DNA of 64,000 nucleotides, taken from Prorocentrum cordatum (taxonomy: Eukaryota > Sar > Dinophyceae > Prorocentrales > Prorocentraceae). Location: the NCBI GenBank assembly GCA_963575745.1, contig CAUYUJ010014612.1:153501-217500 (forward strand), given 5' to 3'. The position numbers were made by a program, and so were the translations under genes. The notes beneath the pieces were generated by a model. It had not been told where the DNA came from and ran no database searches. It saw nothing but the letters and a program-made list of their open reading frames with translations. How positions within the stretch are numbered: the first letter of the stretch is position 1; every line of letters starts with the position of its first letter. This document shows, piece after piece, positions 1 to 10,885 of the stretch.

Positions 1-360
1 GATGGATGTTATTCTGTCTTAGGTCTCGCCGCACAGTGGTAGACTCGATGCACGTTTTTCATTATTGGTACTGGTTTCTCCTGAGTTGGCCACCGCGCCC
101 ACCACAGCGTCGATCCGGACTTCTTCCCCCTGGTTCCAGAAGGGGGCTCCTGCCCCCCATTGGACCCGCCCCAAGACGCTCACCACAGGGTCCGAAGGCC
201 CCGGGTGGGGTGGGGGTTCGGGAGACCCCTTGGAACAGGAGTGAATAGTATCGGGTCCAGTTGGTGGTGGCGGTGGTGAGCCCAGGCAGATCCTGCTTCG
301 CTCCTTTTTGGTTCCTCTTTTGCCATTGTGATCGGTCAGGAATCGAATCAGATGTCGGAA

Positions 361-612
361 AACTAATCAGGACCCTGCCAAAACTAAACGAGACCCTAGG
401 GAAACTAAACAGGACCTTGCCAAAACTAAACGAGACCCTGGGAAAAGTAAACATGACCTTGCCAAAACTAAACGAGACCCTAGGAAAACTCAACAGGACC
501 TTGCCAAAAACTAAAGGAGACCGTAGGACAACTAAATAGAAGCCTAGCATAACTAAACGAGACCGTAGGAGAACTAAAGAGGACCCTCGCAAAACTAAAC
601 GAGACCCTTGAA
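361..612. repeat. 20-bp minisatellite with 40-bp higher-order period
   Basis: About twelve copies of a unit close to AAAACTAAACGAGACCCTAG. Copies alternate between a GAGACCCTAG and an AGGACCTTGC ending, which gives a 40-bp super-unit. Copies differ by a few substitutions, so the array is not freshly amplified. Confidence 0.85.
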
Positions 613-1163
613 AAGACTCCAAGAGTTGCCAGGTGCTCCGGGCGCCGCCTTCGGCGGCGACACCTCCGGGGGGCTTGGCCCCCCGGTGTGGGATGCCTGT
701 CAAATCAATCACAGGCTCTGGGCAGATGTTTGAAACACTCGGGATCTCCAAAGAGCCACGCAGGTAAGTTTGTGAACGCAGAGTCTAGCCACAGCCACCT
801 GCCAAGATCTTCGTCGTGACCATGTCTTGCCTTCCGCTCGTGTTGCCCCATTTCCCTTTAAGTTACGGGTACTCCAGGGAGCCCCAAAAGATGTTTCCAC
901 AAGGTGTGCGCACTCTATTTGAAAGGTCGGGCAACGTCGCGCAGACTTGGATGACAGAATCCTCGTCCGATTGTGGCTTCTTTGACCCTCGCTGGTGCCA
1001 AAGCACGACAAGTTATTACAGTCAGCGACAGTGATAAGAAACCCAAGGATCTGCCCAGGGACCCTTGCATCCTTAGGTTTTGCTGGTTTTGCTTCTGGCC
1101 GTGTCGGTGTCACAGAAGCCTCCCGTAATTATGGGCTTGCCTCCTGACCCGACATCCTGGCTG

Positions 1164-1333
1164 TGCAATCAGTGGCCCTAGCACGAGTGGTCCCAGAAAT
1201 GCTGGAGCAGAAATTGCATACACTCTGGCCCGAAGGGCCAAGAACTACGTGTTATTGGCCCGTCAGGTTGGAATCTCTGTAGTTTCTGCTCCAGGTTTTC
1301 TGGGACCCCGTCGTGCTAGGGCCAGTGATTGCA
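1164..1333. repeat. Imperfect inverted repeat (foldback), about 55-bp arms
   Basis: The left arm 1164-1218 is the near reverse complement of the right arm 1278-1333. Both contain the block GGCCCTAGCACGA on one strand and its complement on the other, as well as CTGGAGCAGAAA. They are separated by about 59 bp. No open frame covers it. It is probably a small foldback element or MITE relic. Confidence 0.75.
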
Positions 1334-1543
1334 GAGCCCGAGTCTCTGACGGTACATTTCCTTTTGCTAAGGTCCCCATGTCTAAGTATTGCCTGGGGAT
1401 GGCAAGGCTTGGTTCTATAGCCCCATCCGCGGTCCCCCAGGGCCTGGAGGGTGACAACGGAAAGGAGAGGAGTCAACCATCTGCCCCTTTTTCGGCAGTG
1501 CCCCCAGGACGCTTCGGTCCCAGAAAGGCGTGGTTGAATCGGG

Positions 1544-1702
1544 ATCCACTGCCCCTCTTCCGCGAGGCAGTTCTATAGAGGGAGATACTGAGGGCAATGA
1601 TGTGTTTAGTCAGTTTGGAGGATGTCGTGGATTCAGTAGGGGTCGGGATTGACATGCCTCGAAGAACTCGCGCCCACCCGAATCGCAATCATGTGGTATA
1701 TC
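1544..1702 (+). repeat. Dispersed repeat, copy 1 (inverted relative 39333-39489)
   Basis: About 160 bp starting at GATCCACTGCCCCTC and ending near GTGGTATAT. It matches the reverse complement of 39333-39489 with scattered substitutions and small indels. Shared landmarks are GAGGCAGTTCTATAG and CCTCGAA followed by CGCGC-CACCC. A short peptide around HPNR-H-VY is kept in one frame in both copies, but other parts are frame-shifted, so neither copy is an intact gene. Confidence 0.65.
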
Positions 1703-3985
1703 TGCGGGCAGCTGACATTTTGCTATCCGTCGACATTCTCCTCCTTGCTCCCATCTCCTTCTATATCCCCTGGATGGGGTCGAAGGCGGGCGCGGCTCCG
1801 GCGGAGGAGCGCCCCTTTCCTCCTCCCCTCATCCTTCGTTCCTCCTCTTTGCATCCCTGCTCCACCATCCGTCGCCCCACGTTGTCTCCCATCCTTGCTC
1901 CAAGAAAAGGTAGATGATGCGGCCGCGCGCCCGCGTTCGCATTGTGCTGCCCGTTCGATATCGGCACAGCGAACCAGCAAACTAGGAGGCTTGGCCAAAG
2001 CAAACGGTGGGGGCGTACTCCAAGCGCCGGCGGCGCCAGCCGCCAAACACAGTCCTAGCGCTAACATGTAAAGTGTAGTGTTGTTGGTGCCTGCGGCAAG
2101 GTCCGACGCTTCGAGCTATGCTTGCTCAGACGTCCGGGGCATGTGACATCTGTCATGTTGTCGGACTGGTGTCGGACCTTCTTGGGGGGTCCCTTGGGGC
2201 CCTCTTGGGGCGTCTCTGGGGCCGTTGGGGGCAGCCTTGTCGCCGCGTTCCGCGGTGGCCGCCCGGGGCCCGGGACGTGTGTACTTGCAGTCCCTGGGGG
2301 ACCAAGGGATGTGTGTATTCGCACTCCCCCCCAGCTGGGGACGTCGACTTCAGTTCTGGTTTGGCAACGCAGGGGTGCCTTCGAAGTGGCGACCGTTTAC
2401 CTGTGCGAAATACAGAACAAGGGGTGATCTGTGCACGCAGCTCGTGTGCTCAATCGTGTAATTGCGCGTGTGGGTCCACCATTTACACATATCGTGGTGT
2501 GATTTGTGTACACGGGTCGTGCTCCCATCTGCGTATTTGGAGTGTGCTCCCCGCGGGAAGTTTCGCGTTCCTCTCGGCTTGTCTTCGGGGGGGCTTTGCG
2601 CGCGGGCGAAGTGGGTTCGTGTCTCCAACGGAGCACGCGCTGCGCGCTACCAGCTGGAGCGGCGCCTGCGTGGGAGTTCCCGCCGATATCCTTGCCGGTC
2701 ACAGAAGGGGGCCGTGGTTTGGGAGGAAAAATGGCGCGGGTGCCTGGGGATGATGCGCGAGGGGAGGGAAAAGGTGCGAGAGAGGGGAAGGGGACGGGGC
2801 CAGGGGATGAAAAGGGGGAGGGGGGGAGGGGTGGAAATGGGCCCAGGAGGAACTGCAACATCGGCGCCAGCATCCCGAGAATGAGGAAACCGGGGGGGTG
2901 CGGAAGGAGGTAGGATTACTTGCGCATGGCCGTAGGGGGGGGGGAGGGGGCCGAGGGCGCAGAGGGGGGCGGGGGGGCGTGTCGGGCGGAGGAGGGCGAT
3001 GAGGAACGCCGCGCAATTGCGGAAGGGGACAGGAGAATGACGAGGAGGAGGAGGGGCATGATGAGGAAAGAGGGGGTCGGATGGACACAAGGAGGGTGAG
3101 GCGAAGGGGAGGGGCGCTGGGGAGGTGGAGGGGGATGGTGCATGAGGGTGGGCAAATGCTCATCTGGGCGGTGTTGCGCGTGCCCGTGCAACACCGTAAA
3201 ACAGAAGTGGCTGTTGCAGAACAGCGCTGTCATGGCCGTCGTGCGCGGCGTGCGTCCAAACCAAACGCTCGAATCCACGTCGCTTCCCTGCGTCGTGTTG
3301 ATGCCGCCCGTCTTCGCCCGACCGCGCATGCGCAGATAGGCTGAAGATGTGCTTCAACCTTTGCCTCATGACCCCGCTAAAGTGACACATCAGCGTTGGA
3401 ATCAAATGGTTGAACTTTTCAATATCCTTCCCACTTCTTGAGTTGAGTTCCTATTGGCTCCACGGGCTCGGGACAAGAACGACCAGACGCGCTTTTGCGC
3501 CCAGTGTTTGATATTGGCGGTCCCGTCTAACTTCGGCTTCTGTGGGCCGGGCTGGTGGCGAAAATGTGAAAAAGCGGCCGCCGGCGACCCAGAACCGGTC
3601 GATGTTGGACGATATATGACATGTCGGAAACGGCCGATCGTTCAAGTTTGAACACTTCCCGCGGTGTCAGGAACCATCGCCAGGGTCGTCACGACACGAA
3701 CATGCCGTATTGTAAACCAGGGCCATGGGCACAGCCAGGAGGGAGATGCCTCGTTAGCTGTATGGTTTGCTTTCGTCGCCCGAGGGGTCTCGGGCGGACC
3801 ATCTCCACGATCGGTTGCCGTGACGCGAGCGGTGTAGGCTTTGGCTCCAGGGAGAGCCCGCATGCCAGCTCCTTCTCCCAAACGGTGGGACCAGGATACA
3901 CCATGATTTGTTTAACCACATATATCTGCAAAATCGAAGCTTGGCCAGAGTGCACCTGGATGGCGCGTGCATGGTTCAATCACCC

Positions 3986-4014
3986 CACCCTGGGGGGCGA
4001 AACCCCCCAGGGTG
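3986..4014. repeat. Perfect 12-bp stem hairpin
   Basis: CACCCTGGGGGG, loop CGAAA, CCCCCCAGGGTG. Similar G/C hairpins recur in the window (e.g. 660-700, 8895-8930), so it is likely repeat-derived. Nothing suggests a terminator role. Confidence 0.8.
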
Positions 4015-4206
4015 CTGCCGAAGCCGGCGCTGTGGTGTTGGAGCCATGAACAGGCCATCCCGGTGGATTGTGACCAACCCTCGACTTTTGGAAAAAGAAA
4101 TATGGGATAACAAAGTCATTGTCGATCCTGCGCCCAGACACTTCACCTTGAGCGCGCAAGCGCGACGCTCGGCGTATCCACTTCTCCTCCCTCTCCTGCC
4201 GGGGCG

Positions 4207-7042
4207 ATGGGGTTATCTCCCGATTCTCCTGGCGTGGAGGAGGAACCTTCTCAGTCGCCGGCCTCCGCCGAGGCGCCTTCGGGGCCATGGGAGGCGGCCA
4301 CACCGGACACCGCCTTCGATGACGACGAGACCGCGGACACCGCCTCCGAGCCGAGACCATCGAAGAGAGGCAGCCGCGAGTCAGTGATGATGACGAAGGC
4401 GAAAGACTACACGAAGCAGTGGTTTGCCACTGGCAGCAACCGCGATCTACAGCAGATCTCTGGCGAGGATCTCCGCACGATCTGGTGGCTCAGCGTCCGC
4501 GCGATGCAGGCCCGCGCCGAGTTCAAGAAGAGGCAGCTGGAGCTGTCCGAGAGGATGCTGAAAGAGCGGCGGAGTGGGTGTGCGAGCGCGCTCTCGTCGA
4601 CGTACGCCACCCGCTATCAGTGGGCGCTCTTCGTCGTTGTTCATCTCCTTATCACCTTCTTGATTTGGTCCCATTTTTTCCTAAAGAAGTACAGGGAGCA
4701 AGAGGGACTCCCCGAGTTCATCCCCGCGGAGGACGCCCTCGCTCCGGAGGATGCTGGCATGCCAATGCCCAACTACTGGAAGAAGCGTCTGGTTCCGCCG
4801 CTGTTGTTTGGCCTCAAGCACGCCATCCTGTGGCAGATGGTGTGGCTACCTGTAACGATGAGCCGCCACCTTCTGGCCCTAACTGCTCGAACGAAGATTC
4901 GAAAGTTCGTCCCTCTGGAGCACATGACTTTCTTCCACATTGCCCTGGGATACATCACGTGCTTCCTCATCATCGTTGGCACCATCGTGTTCTTGATCTT
5001 CTTCGGGCACGGCTGTCGACAGCACCTCGGGCATTTCGGCCACCCTCTCGAGCCCATCGATTTCTGCGAGAAGATGCAGAGCGAGATCATGATCACAGGA
5101 CTAGGCATCTTCGTCCTCCTGGTGATCGTGATGGTAAGCTCCTTCCTGCGGCGCCACATTCCGTTCGAGTGGTTCTACGTGCTGCACCATTTCGTGTTCG
5201 TCTTGTTCGGCCTGACCATTGCGCACACAATGGACGACCAGTTCCGGGGCGGCACTCGCATCGGCAAGAATCGGTCACAGGATTTCCGATTCATCGCCAC
5301 GACGCTCAGCTTATATTTCTTGGACAGGGCTTGGAGCTTCCTCACCGTGCGGCGCGACGTGCCCGTGCAGGATGCCATGGTCTGTTCCACGAAAAGCATG
5401 CTCACGCTGGTGTGCAAGAAGCCGGTCGACTTCCAGTTCGCTCCTGGCCAGTACGCCTACATCCAGATACCTTCTTTGGACAATTCGTTCCACCCGTTCT
5501 CCATCGGCTCTGCGCCGGAAGAAGCTGTGCTCAGGTTCTACATCGTGGTGTACAAAGGCCAGTGGACCGAGAAGCTGGCCGACGCTATCGAAGAGATGAC
5601 GGTCGGCGGAGTGAACATCATGGGCCCGTTTGGTCCAGGGTTCGATACAAATAACTTCGTGAGCGTCAGCGCAGTGGGCACGGGGACGGGCATCGTGCCC
5701 ATGATGTCGTTGATGAGGGAGCGCTATCACAGGCTGACGCTCATGAACAAGGAGCTGCTGCAAGGGATTCAAGAGGACCCCGAGAAAGTGGTTCGGCTGG
5801 AGCACATGGCGCTCCACGAGGCCGTGAACCACACGAGGCTCATCATGCTGCAGTACAAGTGGAAGTTGCGCTGCATGCGCGTGAGGAGTGGCACGCAGAC
5901 TTCGTTCATCATGTCTAAGGCCACGAATCGTACGTACTACCACTACATGTTCGACATCATCGCGCACGTCGTCCTGCTCCTGGACATGTGTCAGGGCTTC
6001 TGGACGTTCTCTTGGAAGTACCTGAACGAAATGGAGTTCAATGCCAAGTTCCAAAAGGTCGATGCAGTCCAGTGGAAGGCATTGGAGATCATGAGCATCG
6101 TCTGCATCGCGTTCTTCTTGGTGCACCGGGCCTACTTGTGGGCGAACCCTAGCATCTTCAGGCGGTCCTTCGCGGACGTGCTTGATGTGGTGGCAGTGGC
6201 GTTTATGCTCGGCACCCACTTCGCATGGGCGGGCGAGGTTCCGTCCTTTTACATCGCCCCTTCTCACATGGCCGTGCTCTTGCGCGGCTTTTTTGCGCTA
6301 TGGCGCATCGCGCGCATCTACGCCGCCAGTCAAGTCGTGCGCATCGGCGACGCCAGCTCTAAGTTGGGGGTCGAGCACGACCTCGTCAAGAACGGGAAGT
6401 TCCGCGTGCTCTGGATCGTGCGGGGAGGAGACGGCTTCGCGGCCAAATGCATGGAGTTCGAGGACATGATGACGGACTTGCTCCAGAAGTTCAGCCGCTG
6501 GCAGCTGGATCGCCTCTTCGGCCTCGACATCTACATCACGGGCGTGAGCCTAGCCGAGGAGCGGAGGCTCCGGGAGCTCATCCGGGGATCGGCTATCGAG
6601 AGTTGCGCGCGCTTCGAGCGCCCCGACGTTGTCGAGTGGGTGGTCCAGAGGATGTCGGACGTGCTCAGAGACACTCTGCACGAGAGATGCACCATCACGG
6701 GCGGCTCCATGCTCGCCTTCTGTGGGAGTCCTGCGGTGGGCTTGCAGGTAAGCCGAGGAGTGCAGGAGGCGAACATGCACGCCATCGTGCTGCGGATGGC
6801 TGGCTGCCGCATGGCGTTCCAGGAGGAGTACTACGGCGTCGTGGGAGGCAAGCCGAAGGCTCAGGGGCCCCAAGAACCTAGAGCCAGCATTTTGCCCTGG
6901 GGAGCTCTCGCCCCCCCAGACCCCCCCCAAACGTGCTACCTTTCGGGGCCCAAGGTTTTCCGGGGGGGGGGGGCCCGGGGGAGGGCGAGGGCGAGAGCCC
7001 CCCCAGGAAATGTGTTGTTTGTAGGCTCTTGGGGTCCCCTGA
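4207..7042 (+). CDS. NADPH oxidase/ferric reductase-type flavocytochrome with an inserted Hv1-like voltage-sensor domain
   Basis: Predicted membrane enzyme moving electrons from NAD(P)H through FAD and heme across a membrane. Residues 1-130 are a polar acidic N-terminus with no visible EF-hands. Six helices of the ferric-reductase domain follow (about 138-160, 200-227, 242-267, 294-311, 320-342, 361-380), with heme-type histidines H244, H327 and H340. FAD motif HPFSIGSAP lies at 429-437. NAD-domain motifs are GPFGPG 473-478, GTGTGIVPMMSLM 491-503, VLWIVR 734-739 and FCGSPAVGL 838-846. Between the second and third NAD motifs (usual gap a few dozen residues) sits about 230 residues carrying four helices S1-S4 (580-712). 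S1 has D593, S3 has VLDVV with D660, and S4 has LWRIARI at 698-704. There is no S5-S6 pore. The start is the first Met of the frame. Read unspliced, the frame runs to 7119 through low-complexity sequence. A putative GC-AG intron (6859-7024) would give ...KPKALGVP and a stop at 7040-7042, total 889 residues. Family motifs are seen directly; the proton-channel role is inferred. Confidence 0.9.
6859..7024 (+). other. Putative GC-AG intron at the 3' end of the oxidase gene
   Basis: The last family-conserved codons lie just upstream, and then G/C homopolymer sequence begins. The segment starts GCTCAGG and ends TTTGTAG. The hexamer AGGCTC occurs at both boundaries (6857-6862 and 7023-7028), as often reported for dinoflagellate introns and introner-like insertions. 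Splicing keeps phase 0 and reaches a TGA after five codons. An alternative is that the coding frame continues unspliced to 7119. Confidence 0.4.
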
Positions 7043-7146
7043 AAGGCGCAGGTGCGAAGGATGCTTGGCAGCCAGCGCAGCAGCGTCTCCTGATTAGACC
7101 ACCGCCACCTATCTGGTGATTTGAACATCTCCCCTCCTTTTCCGTG

Positions 7147-7203
7147 GGGGGCTCCCGCAGACCACCCAAAAACGCTCACCACAGGGGCCGAAGGCCCCAG
7201 GGG
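7147..7203 (+). repeat. Dispersed GCTCACCACAGGG repeat, second copy
   Basis: Shares its core and the following CCGAAGGCCCC block with 141-205. The two copies flank the oxidase gene in direct orientation. Confidence 0.6.
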
Positions 7204-7204
7204 C

Positions 7205-7745
7205 GCCTGAGACATCATTGCAACTCCAGGCTCAGAGATGCCGCGCGCGAGGTGGTTTGGCCCGTTTCGCCTGAGACGTTCTCGCATTTCTGGTCTAAGA
7301 ATTGTTGTGGCCTGAGGTGGTCTGGCCCAATTGGCTCGAGACATCCTCGCAACTCTGGGCTCGAAACTGCGACGCGCGAGGTTGTCCCGTCTGGCTCGCC
7401 GGAAACATCCTCGCATTTCTGGGTTCCGAAATGTTCCTGGCTTGAACTGGTCTGGCCAGTTTCGCCTGACACATCTTCGCTGCTCTGGGCTCGGACATGC
7501 CGCGCCAGAATTCGTTTGGCCAATTTCGCCTGACGCACCCGCGCAACCCCAGGCTCAGAGATGATGCGCTCGAGGTACTCTGGCCAGATTTGCCAGATCT
7601 ATCGTCGCAATTCTGGGTTCCAAGACGCCGCGCGTGAGATGGTCGGGCCAATTTCGCCTGAGATTTCCTCGCAACTCTCGGTTCCGAGGTGCCGCGCGCG
7701 GGGTATCCCGGTCAGTTTTGCTTGAGGCATTCTCACAATTGGGCT
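7205..7745. repeat. Diverged tandem array, unit about 68 bp
   Basis: About eight units with consensus pieces GGCCCGTTTCGCCTGAGACAT, CCTCGCAACTCTGGGCTC and GATGCCGCGCGCGAGG. Units vary by 10-25 percent. Translations in several frames give repetitive peptides, but no frame is consistently open. A lone unit with the same core is at 63,625-63,675. Confidence 0.8.
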
Positions 7746-9339
7746 CCGAGAGGTAGGAGAGAGGAGGAGTCGGACAGGGCCGAGCCAATCCTGCCTGTCA
7801 CATTGCATGTCTGATATCGAACTGCGCCCAAGGATGGGCCCGGGCACCCCTGCCCCGAGGGGGCAGGTAGCCGGCGCCAAGGCGAAGGCATTATTTCTGA
7901 GTCATGTGAAGTTTCAGGCGGGGGGGGCGCCATGCCTCAGTGCAGGTTGAAATCTCCAGCGAGGGGAGAAGCAGAAGAGCGAGGAGGAACACTGGGAGAG
8001 GAGTGGCGAGAAATACCAGGAGGAAGAGCATCACGTGCGCGAAGACGTGAAGGAGGAAAAGACGAGAAGGTGGGATGGCAAAGACGAGGAGAAGGAGGAA
8101 CGGGATGAGGTGGGGGGGAAGGAGGGGGTGGAAAAAGAAACGAGAGGGAAAGGGGGGGTGAGAAGAAGGAGGAGGAGGAGGAGGAGGAGGAGGAGGTGCG
8201 GGAGGGGGATAGGACGAGAGATATGGCAGGGGGGCGATTCCAGCAGTAACGACGACAGCGACGATGACAAGGGCGCGGGCAAATCAGGGGTGGGAGGATG
8301 ATGATTCTGAGGACGCCCAAACCATGTTTGGAGCCACCGTGGCTCAAAACCGCTGTTGGGGATGTTGGGCTAAGTCTACGAATCGGTCTGTTGGTGATGC
8401 TTCTCCGCTTCGCGTTCCTCCTTGTCTTGATCCTCCTGCTGCTGCCTCCCCCATTCCCCCTCCTACCTCTCCTCCAGTTCCTCCTTGCAGGTTCTCCTCT
8501 TCGTCCTCCTCGTCCTGATGTCCTCCTTTTTCTCCTCCAGATTCCTGCGTGGCCCCCGTGGATTGCGGTGATGCTGATGCTAAAAACGGTTTTGCGTGCG
8601 TCGGTGCCGGCATCGCTATCGATGCGGGCGCCGGCGCAGATGCCGATGCTGGGCCAGGATCGGTATTTCAACAGAAGAGAAAGCCAACGCCGACAGCGTT
8701 TCGCTTCCGATCGCGCGTTCTCAGCAGGGCCACCTGGTTGGCCGTGCTGAAGGCGCGCGGAATGGCAACCGCGTAGGAACTATTTGGCGGCTTCTGCTGA
8801 CGCGAGGCCTGGCCTGGCCCGGATGGGGCGAGCTCCATTTGGAAGGCGTCGCCGCATCGAGCCCAGCTGACGACCCCCGGGTCAGGCCCGCGCCCTCTTA
8901 GCAGAGGCGCCCGGGCGCCCCTGCTGAGAGGAGCCCTGCAGCTCGGGCTTCATCGCGGCAAAAGCCGCCGCGCAGCTCTTGGGCGTTCGCCGCGGTCTCA
9001 GCCAGCCGTCCGTTTCTGCCGCGGAGGACGGCCGCCCGCTCGTGTGGTTCGTCGTCGTCGCAGTCGTCGTCGTCGTCGCAGTCGTCGCCGTCGTCGTCGT
9101 CCAGGCCCCCGTCGTCGCGTCGTCGTCGTCGTCGTCACCGTTGTCGTCGCCGTGATCACCGTCGCGGTCATCGCGTCACCGCCGCGCTCGTCGTCGCGTT
9201 CGAAACTACGGCGAACCCGCGAACTCCATGACCAACTTCCGAACTTCTACAAAACAAAGATCCGGACGGGAACCGAACAAACCCCCGAACGGGAACCGAA
9301 CGAACTCCCGAACAGGAGCCCAACAAACCTCCGGATTTC
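7746..9339. other. No clear gene; purine-rich and trinucleotide tracts
   Basis: Holds a GGA-rich tract (about 7930-8220), a CTC-rich tract (8440-8530), a hairpin at 8895-8930 with GGCGCCCGGGCGCC at its centre, and a GTC/GTCGCC trinucleotide run (9045-9165). A frame at 8264-8776 (+) has some protein-like character, with an acidic start and a CWGCW motif, but a stop codon and a Ser run interrupt it. I do not call it a gene. Confidence 0.5.
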
Positions 9340-9890
9340 TACCGAACAAACCCCCGGACCTCCCTGGAGAGGCCCTCTGGGGCCGCCTGCAGAAGCCTTC
9401 TCGGGCCGCCTGTAAGATTTCTGGGACCGCCTCGGGAGGCCTTCTGGGGCCGCCTGGAGGGGCCGTCGGGGCCGCCTGCAGACGCCTCCTGGGGCCGCCT
9501 GGATTGGGGCCGCTCGAACGCGCCTCCTGGGGCCGCCTGGAAACGTTTCCCGGGGCCGCCCGCGAAAGTCTTCCAAGGGCCGCCTGGGGGCGCCTCCTGG
9601 GGCCGCTGGACACGCTTGCCGATGCCTCTCGGGGGCGCCTCCTGGGGCCGCCCAGAGAAGCCTTCGGGGGCCGCTTGGAGACACCTCGCACGGCCGCCCG
9701 GACACGCCCCCCGGCGCCGCCTGGGAAAGTTTAATTGGGGCCACCTGACGTCACTTCGCGTGGCAGCCTGGAGAGCCCTCTTGGGGCCGCTTGCTGAGGC
9801 CGTCTGGAGAAGCCTTTGGGGGGCGCCTGGAAGCCGCTTCCTGGTGCCGCCTGGAGAGGCCTCCTGGGCCCTCCTGAAGGGCGTGCCGAA
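9340..9890. repeat. Minisatellite, unit about 30-33 bp (GGGGCCGCCTGGAGACGCCTCCT)
   Basis: At least fifteen copies of GGGGCCGCCTGGA followed by a variable 15-20 bp. The array makes long spurious open frames on both strands. Confidence 0.85.
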
Positions 9891-10395
9891 TCATTCAGCT
9901 GCCCCCGCGCGAACACGCCCACTAAGGCCGCAGGTGAACGTCTTCTGGGCACAACCCGTGCGAGGCATGTTCCGACATGGGCAGCCGGACGCCATGCGAA
10001 GCTGCCAATTGGTGTCACACGTGAAACTCGTTTGGGGGCATGATTCTTGTGACGGGCGTGCCGACATGGGCGGGTGTTGCGTTGTGCCGACCATGCTTTT
10101 GGGATTGTTTTTAGATGGTGGGTGTTCCTTGTGGGCACGATCTACGTGATGGCGTTGTGCTGCATTGGCCCAAGAGCGCTCCTCGAGGGGCGACGATGGC
10201 ACCAAAACAGCTTCAGAGGCCCCCAAGTCGCCCCAGGTGGCCGCCGCGAGGACTTCCAGCAGGGAGTCCGGAGGGACAAACCATCCCCAAGGTTTTTGAA
10301 GAATTTGGGTGCTCTCGCTTTTTTTTTCTGACCAGAAATCGGCCAAAGACGGTTCTGACACGCCCACCCCGTTCAGGCACGGAGGCGACATGTTG

Positions 10396-10442
10396 TAAAT
10401 ATATCTATATTTATATATATATACATATATACACATGTATAC

Positions 10443-10475
<33 letters not shown>

Positions 10476-10590
10476 CAGACAGACAGACAGACAGACAGGC
10501 AGACATACATACATACATACATAATAGACATACATAACACACGAACGCATACACACGTGCACATACACATATACATATACGCATATGGAT
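10396..10590. repeat. Compound microsatellite (TATA, CATA, CAGA)
   Basis: Runs of TATATA, ACATACAT and CAGACAGA follow one another. They are AT-rich islands in a GC-rich neighbourhood. Confidence 0.95.
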
Positions 10591-10611
10591 TGCACATGCA
10601 GCGGTATTACG

Positions 10612-10885
10612 CTATTTGGAATGCGCCCCACTTGCCCCATTTGCCCCCGCTTGCACCAATTGCCCCACTTGCTCCACTTGCCCAAATAGGGCAAGTGGGG
10701 CAAGTGGGGCAGGTGGGTCAGGGCAAGTGGGCCTCGCCATTTCCGCAACGGCGGGCGGGCGGGCGGGACAACTGGGGCAAGTGGGGCATGAAGGGTGCAT
10801 TCCAGATAGCAGCCAGTTGGGCTCCTCGTCTTTGGTGCGAGTTGGTGCAAGGGGCGCATTCCAGATAGCAGCCAGTTGGGCTGCC
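10612..10885. repeat. Inverted TGCCCCACT minisatellite followed by a 59-bp tandem duplication
   Basis: Copies of TTGCCCCACTTG on one side and CAAGTGGGGCAAG on the other face each other around about 10690, forming a potential hairpin. After them, GCATTCCAGATAGCAGCC occurs twice, about 59 bp apart (near 10797 and 10857). Confidence 0.75.

Larger units (their letters stand above)
1..4206. other. Gene-poor repeat-bearing stretch upstream of the oxidase gene
   Basis: No open frame here has convincing protein character. The stretch holds a 20/40-bp minisatellite, an inverted repeat, a dispersed repeat shared with 39.3 kb and a perfect hairpin (listed separately). It also holds a G/A-rich tract at about 2750-3140. 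Bases 141-205 share a motif (around ACGCTCACCACAGGG and CCGAAGGCCCC) with 7147-7203 on the other side of the oxidase gene, so they are two copies of one dispersed repeat. The 100 bases before 4207 contain no recognisable promoter. Dinoflagellate promoters lack a known consensus, so that is uninformative. Confidence 0.6.

Noticed and set aside
4419-5654. 411-codon overlapping + frame within the oxidase gene
   Set aside because: Arg/His/Pro-rich shadow frame of the oxidase; no motif.
6001-6370. Voltage-gated cation channel rather than a proton-channel-like sensor in the oxidase
   Set aside because: S4 is followed directly by NAD-domain sequence with no S5, pore loop or S6, and S4 has the W-R-x-x-R Hv1 pattern.
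8264-8776. Protein-coding gene with a CWGCW motif
   Set aside because: An internal stop and a Ser/Pro low-complexity run; no family resemblance.
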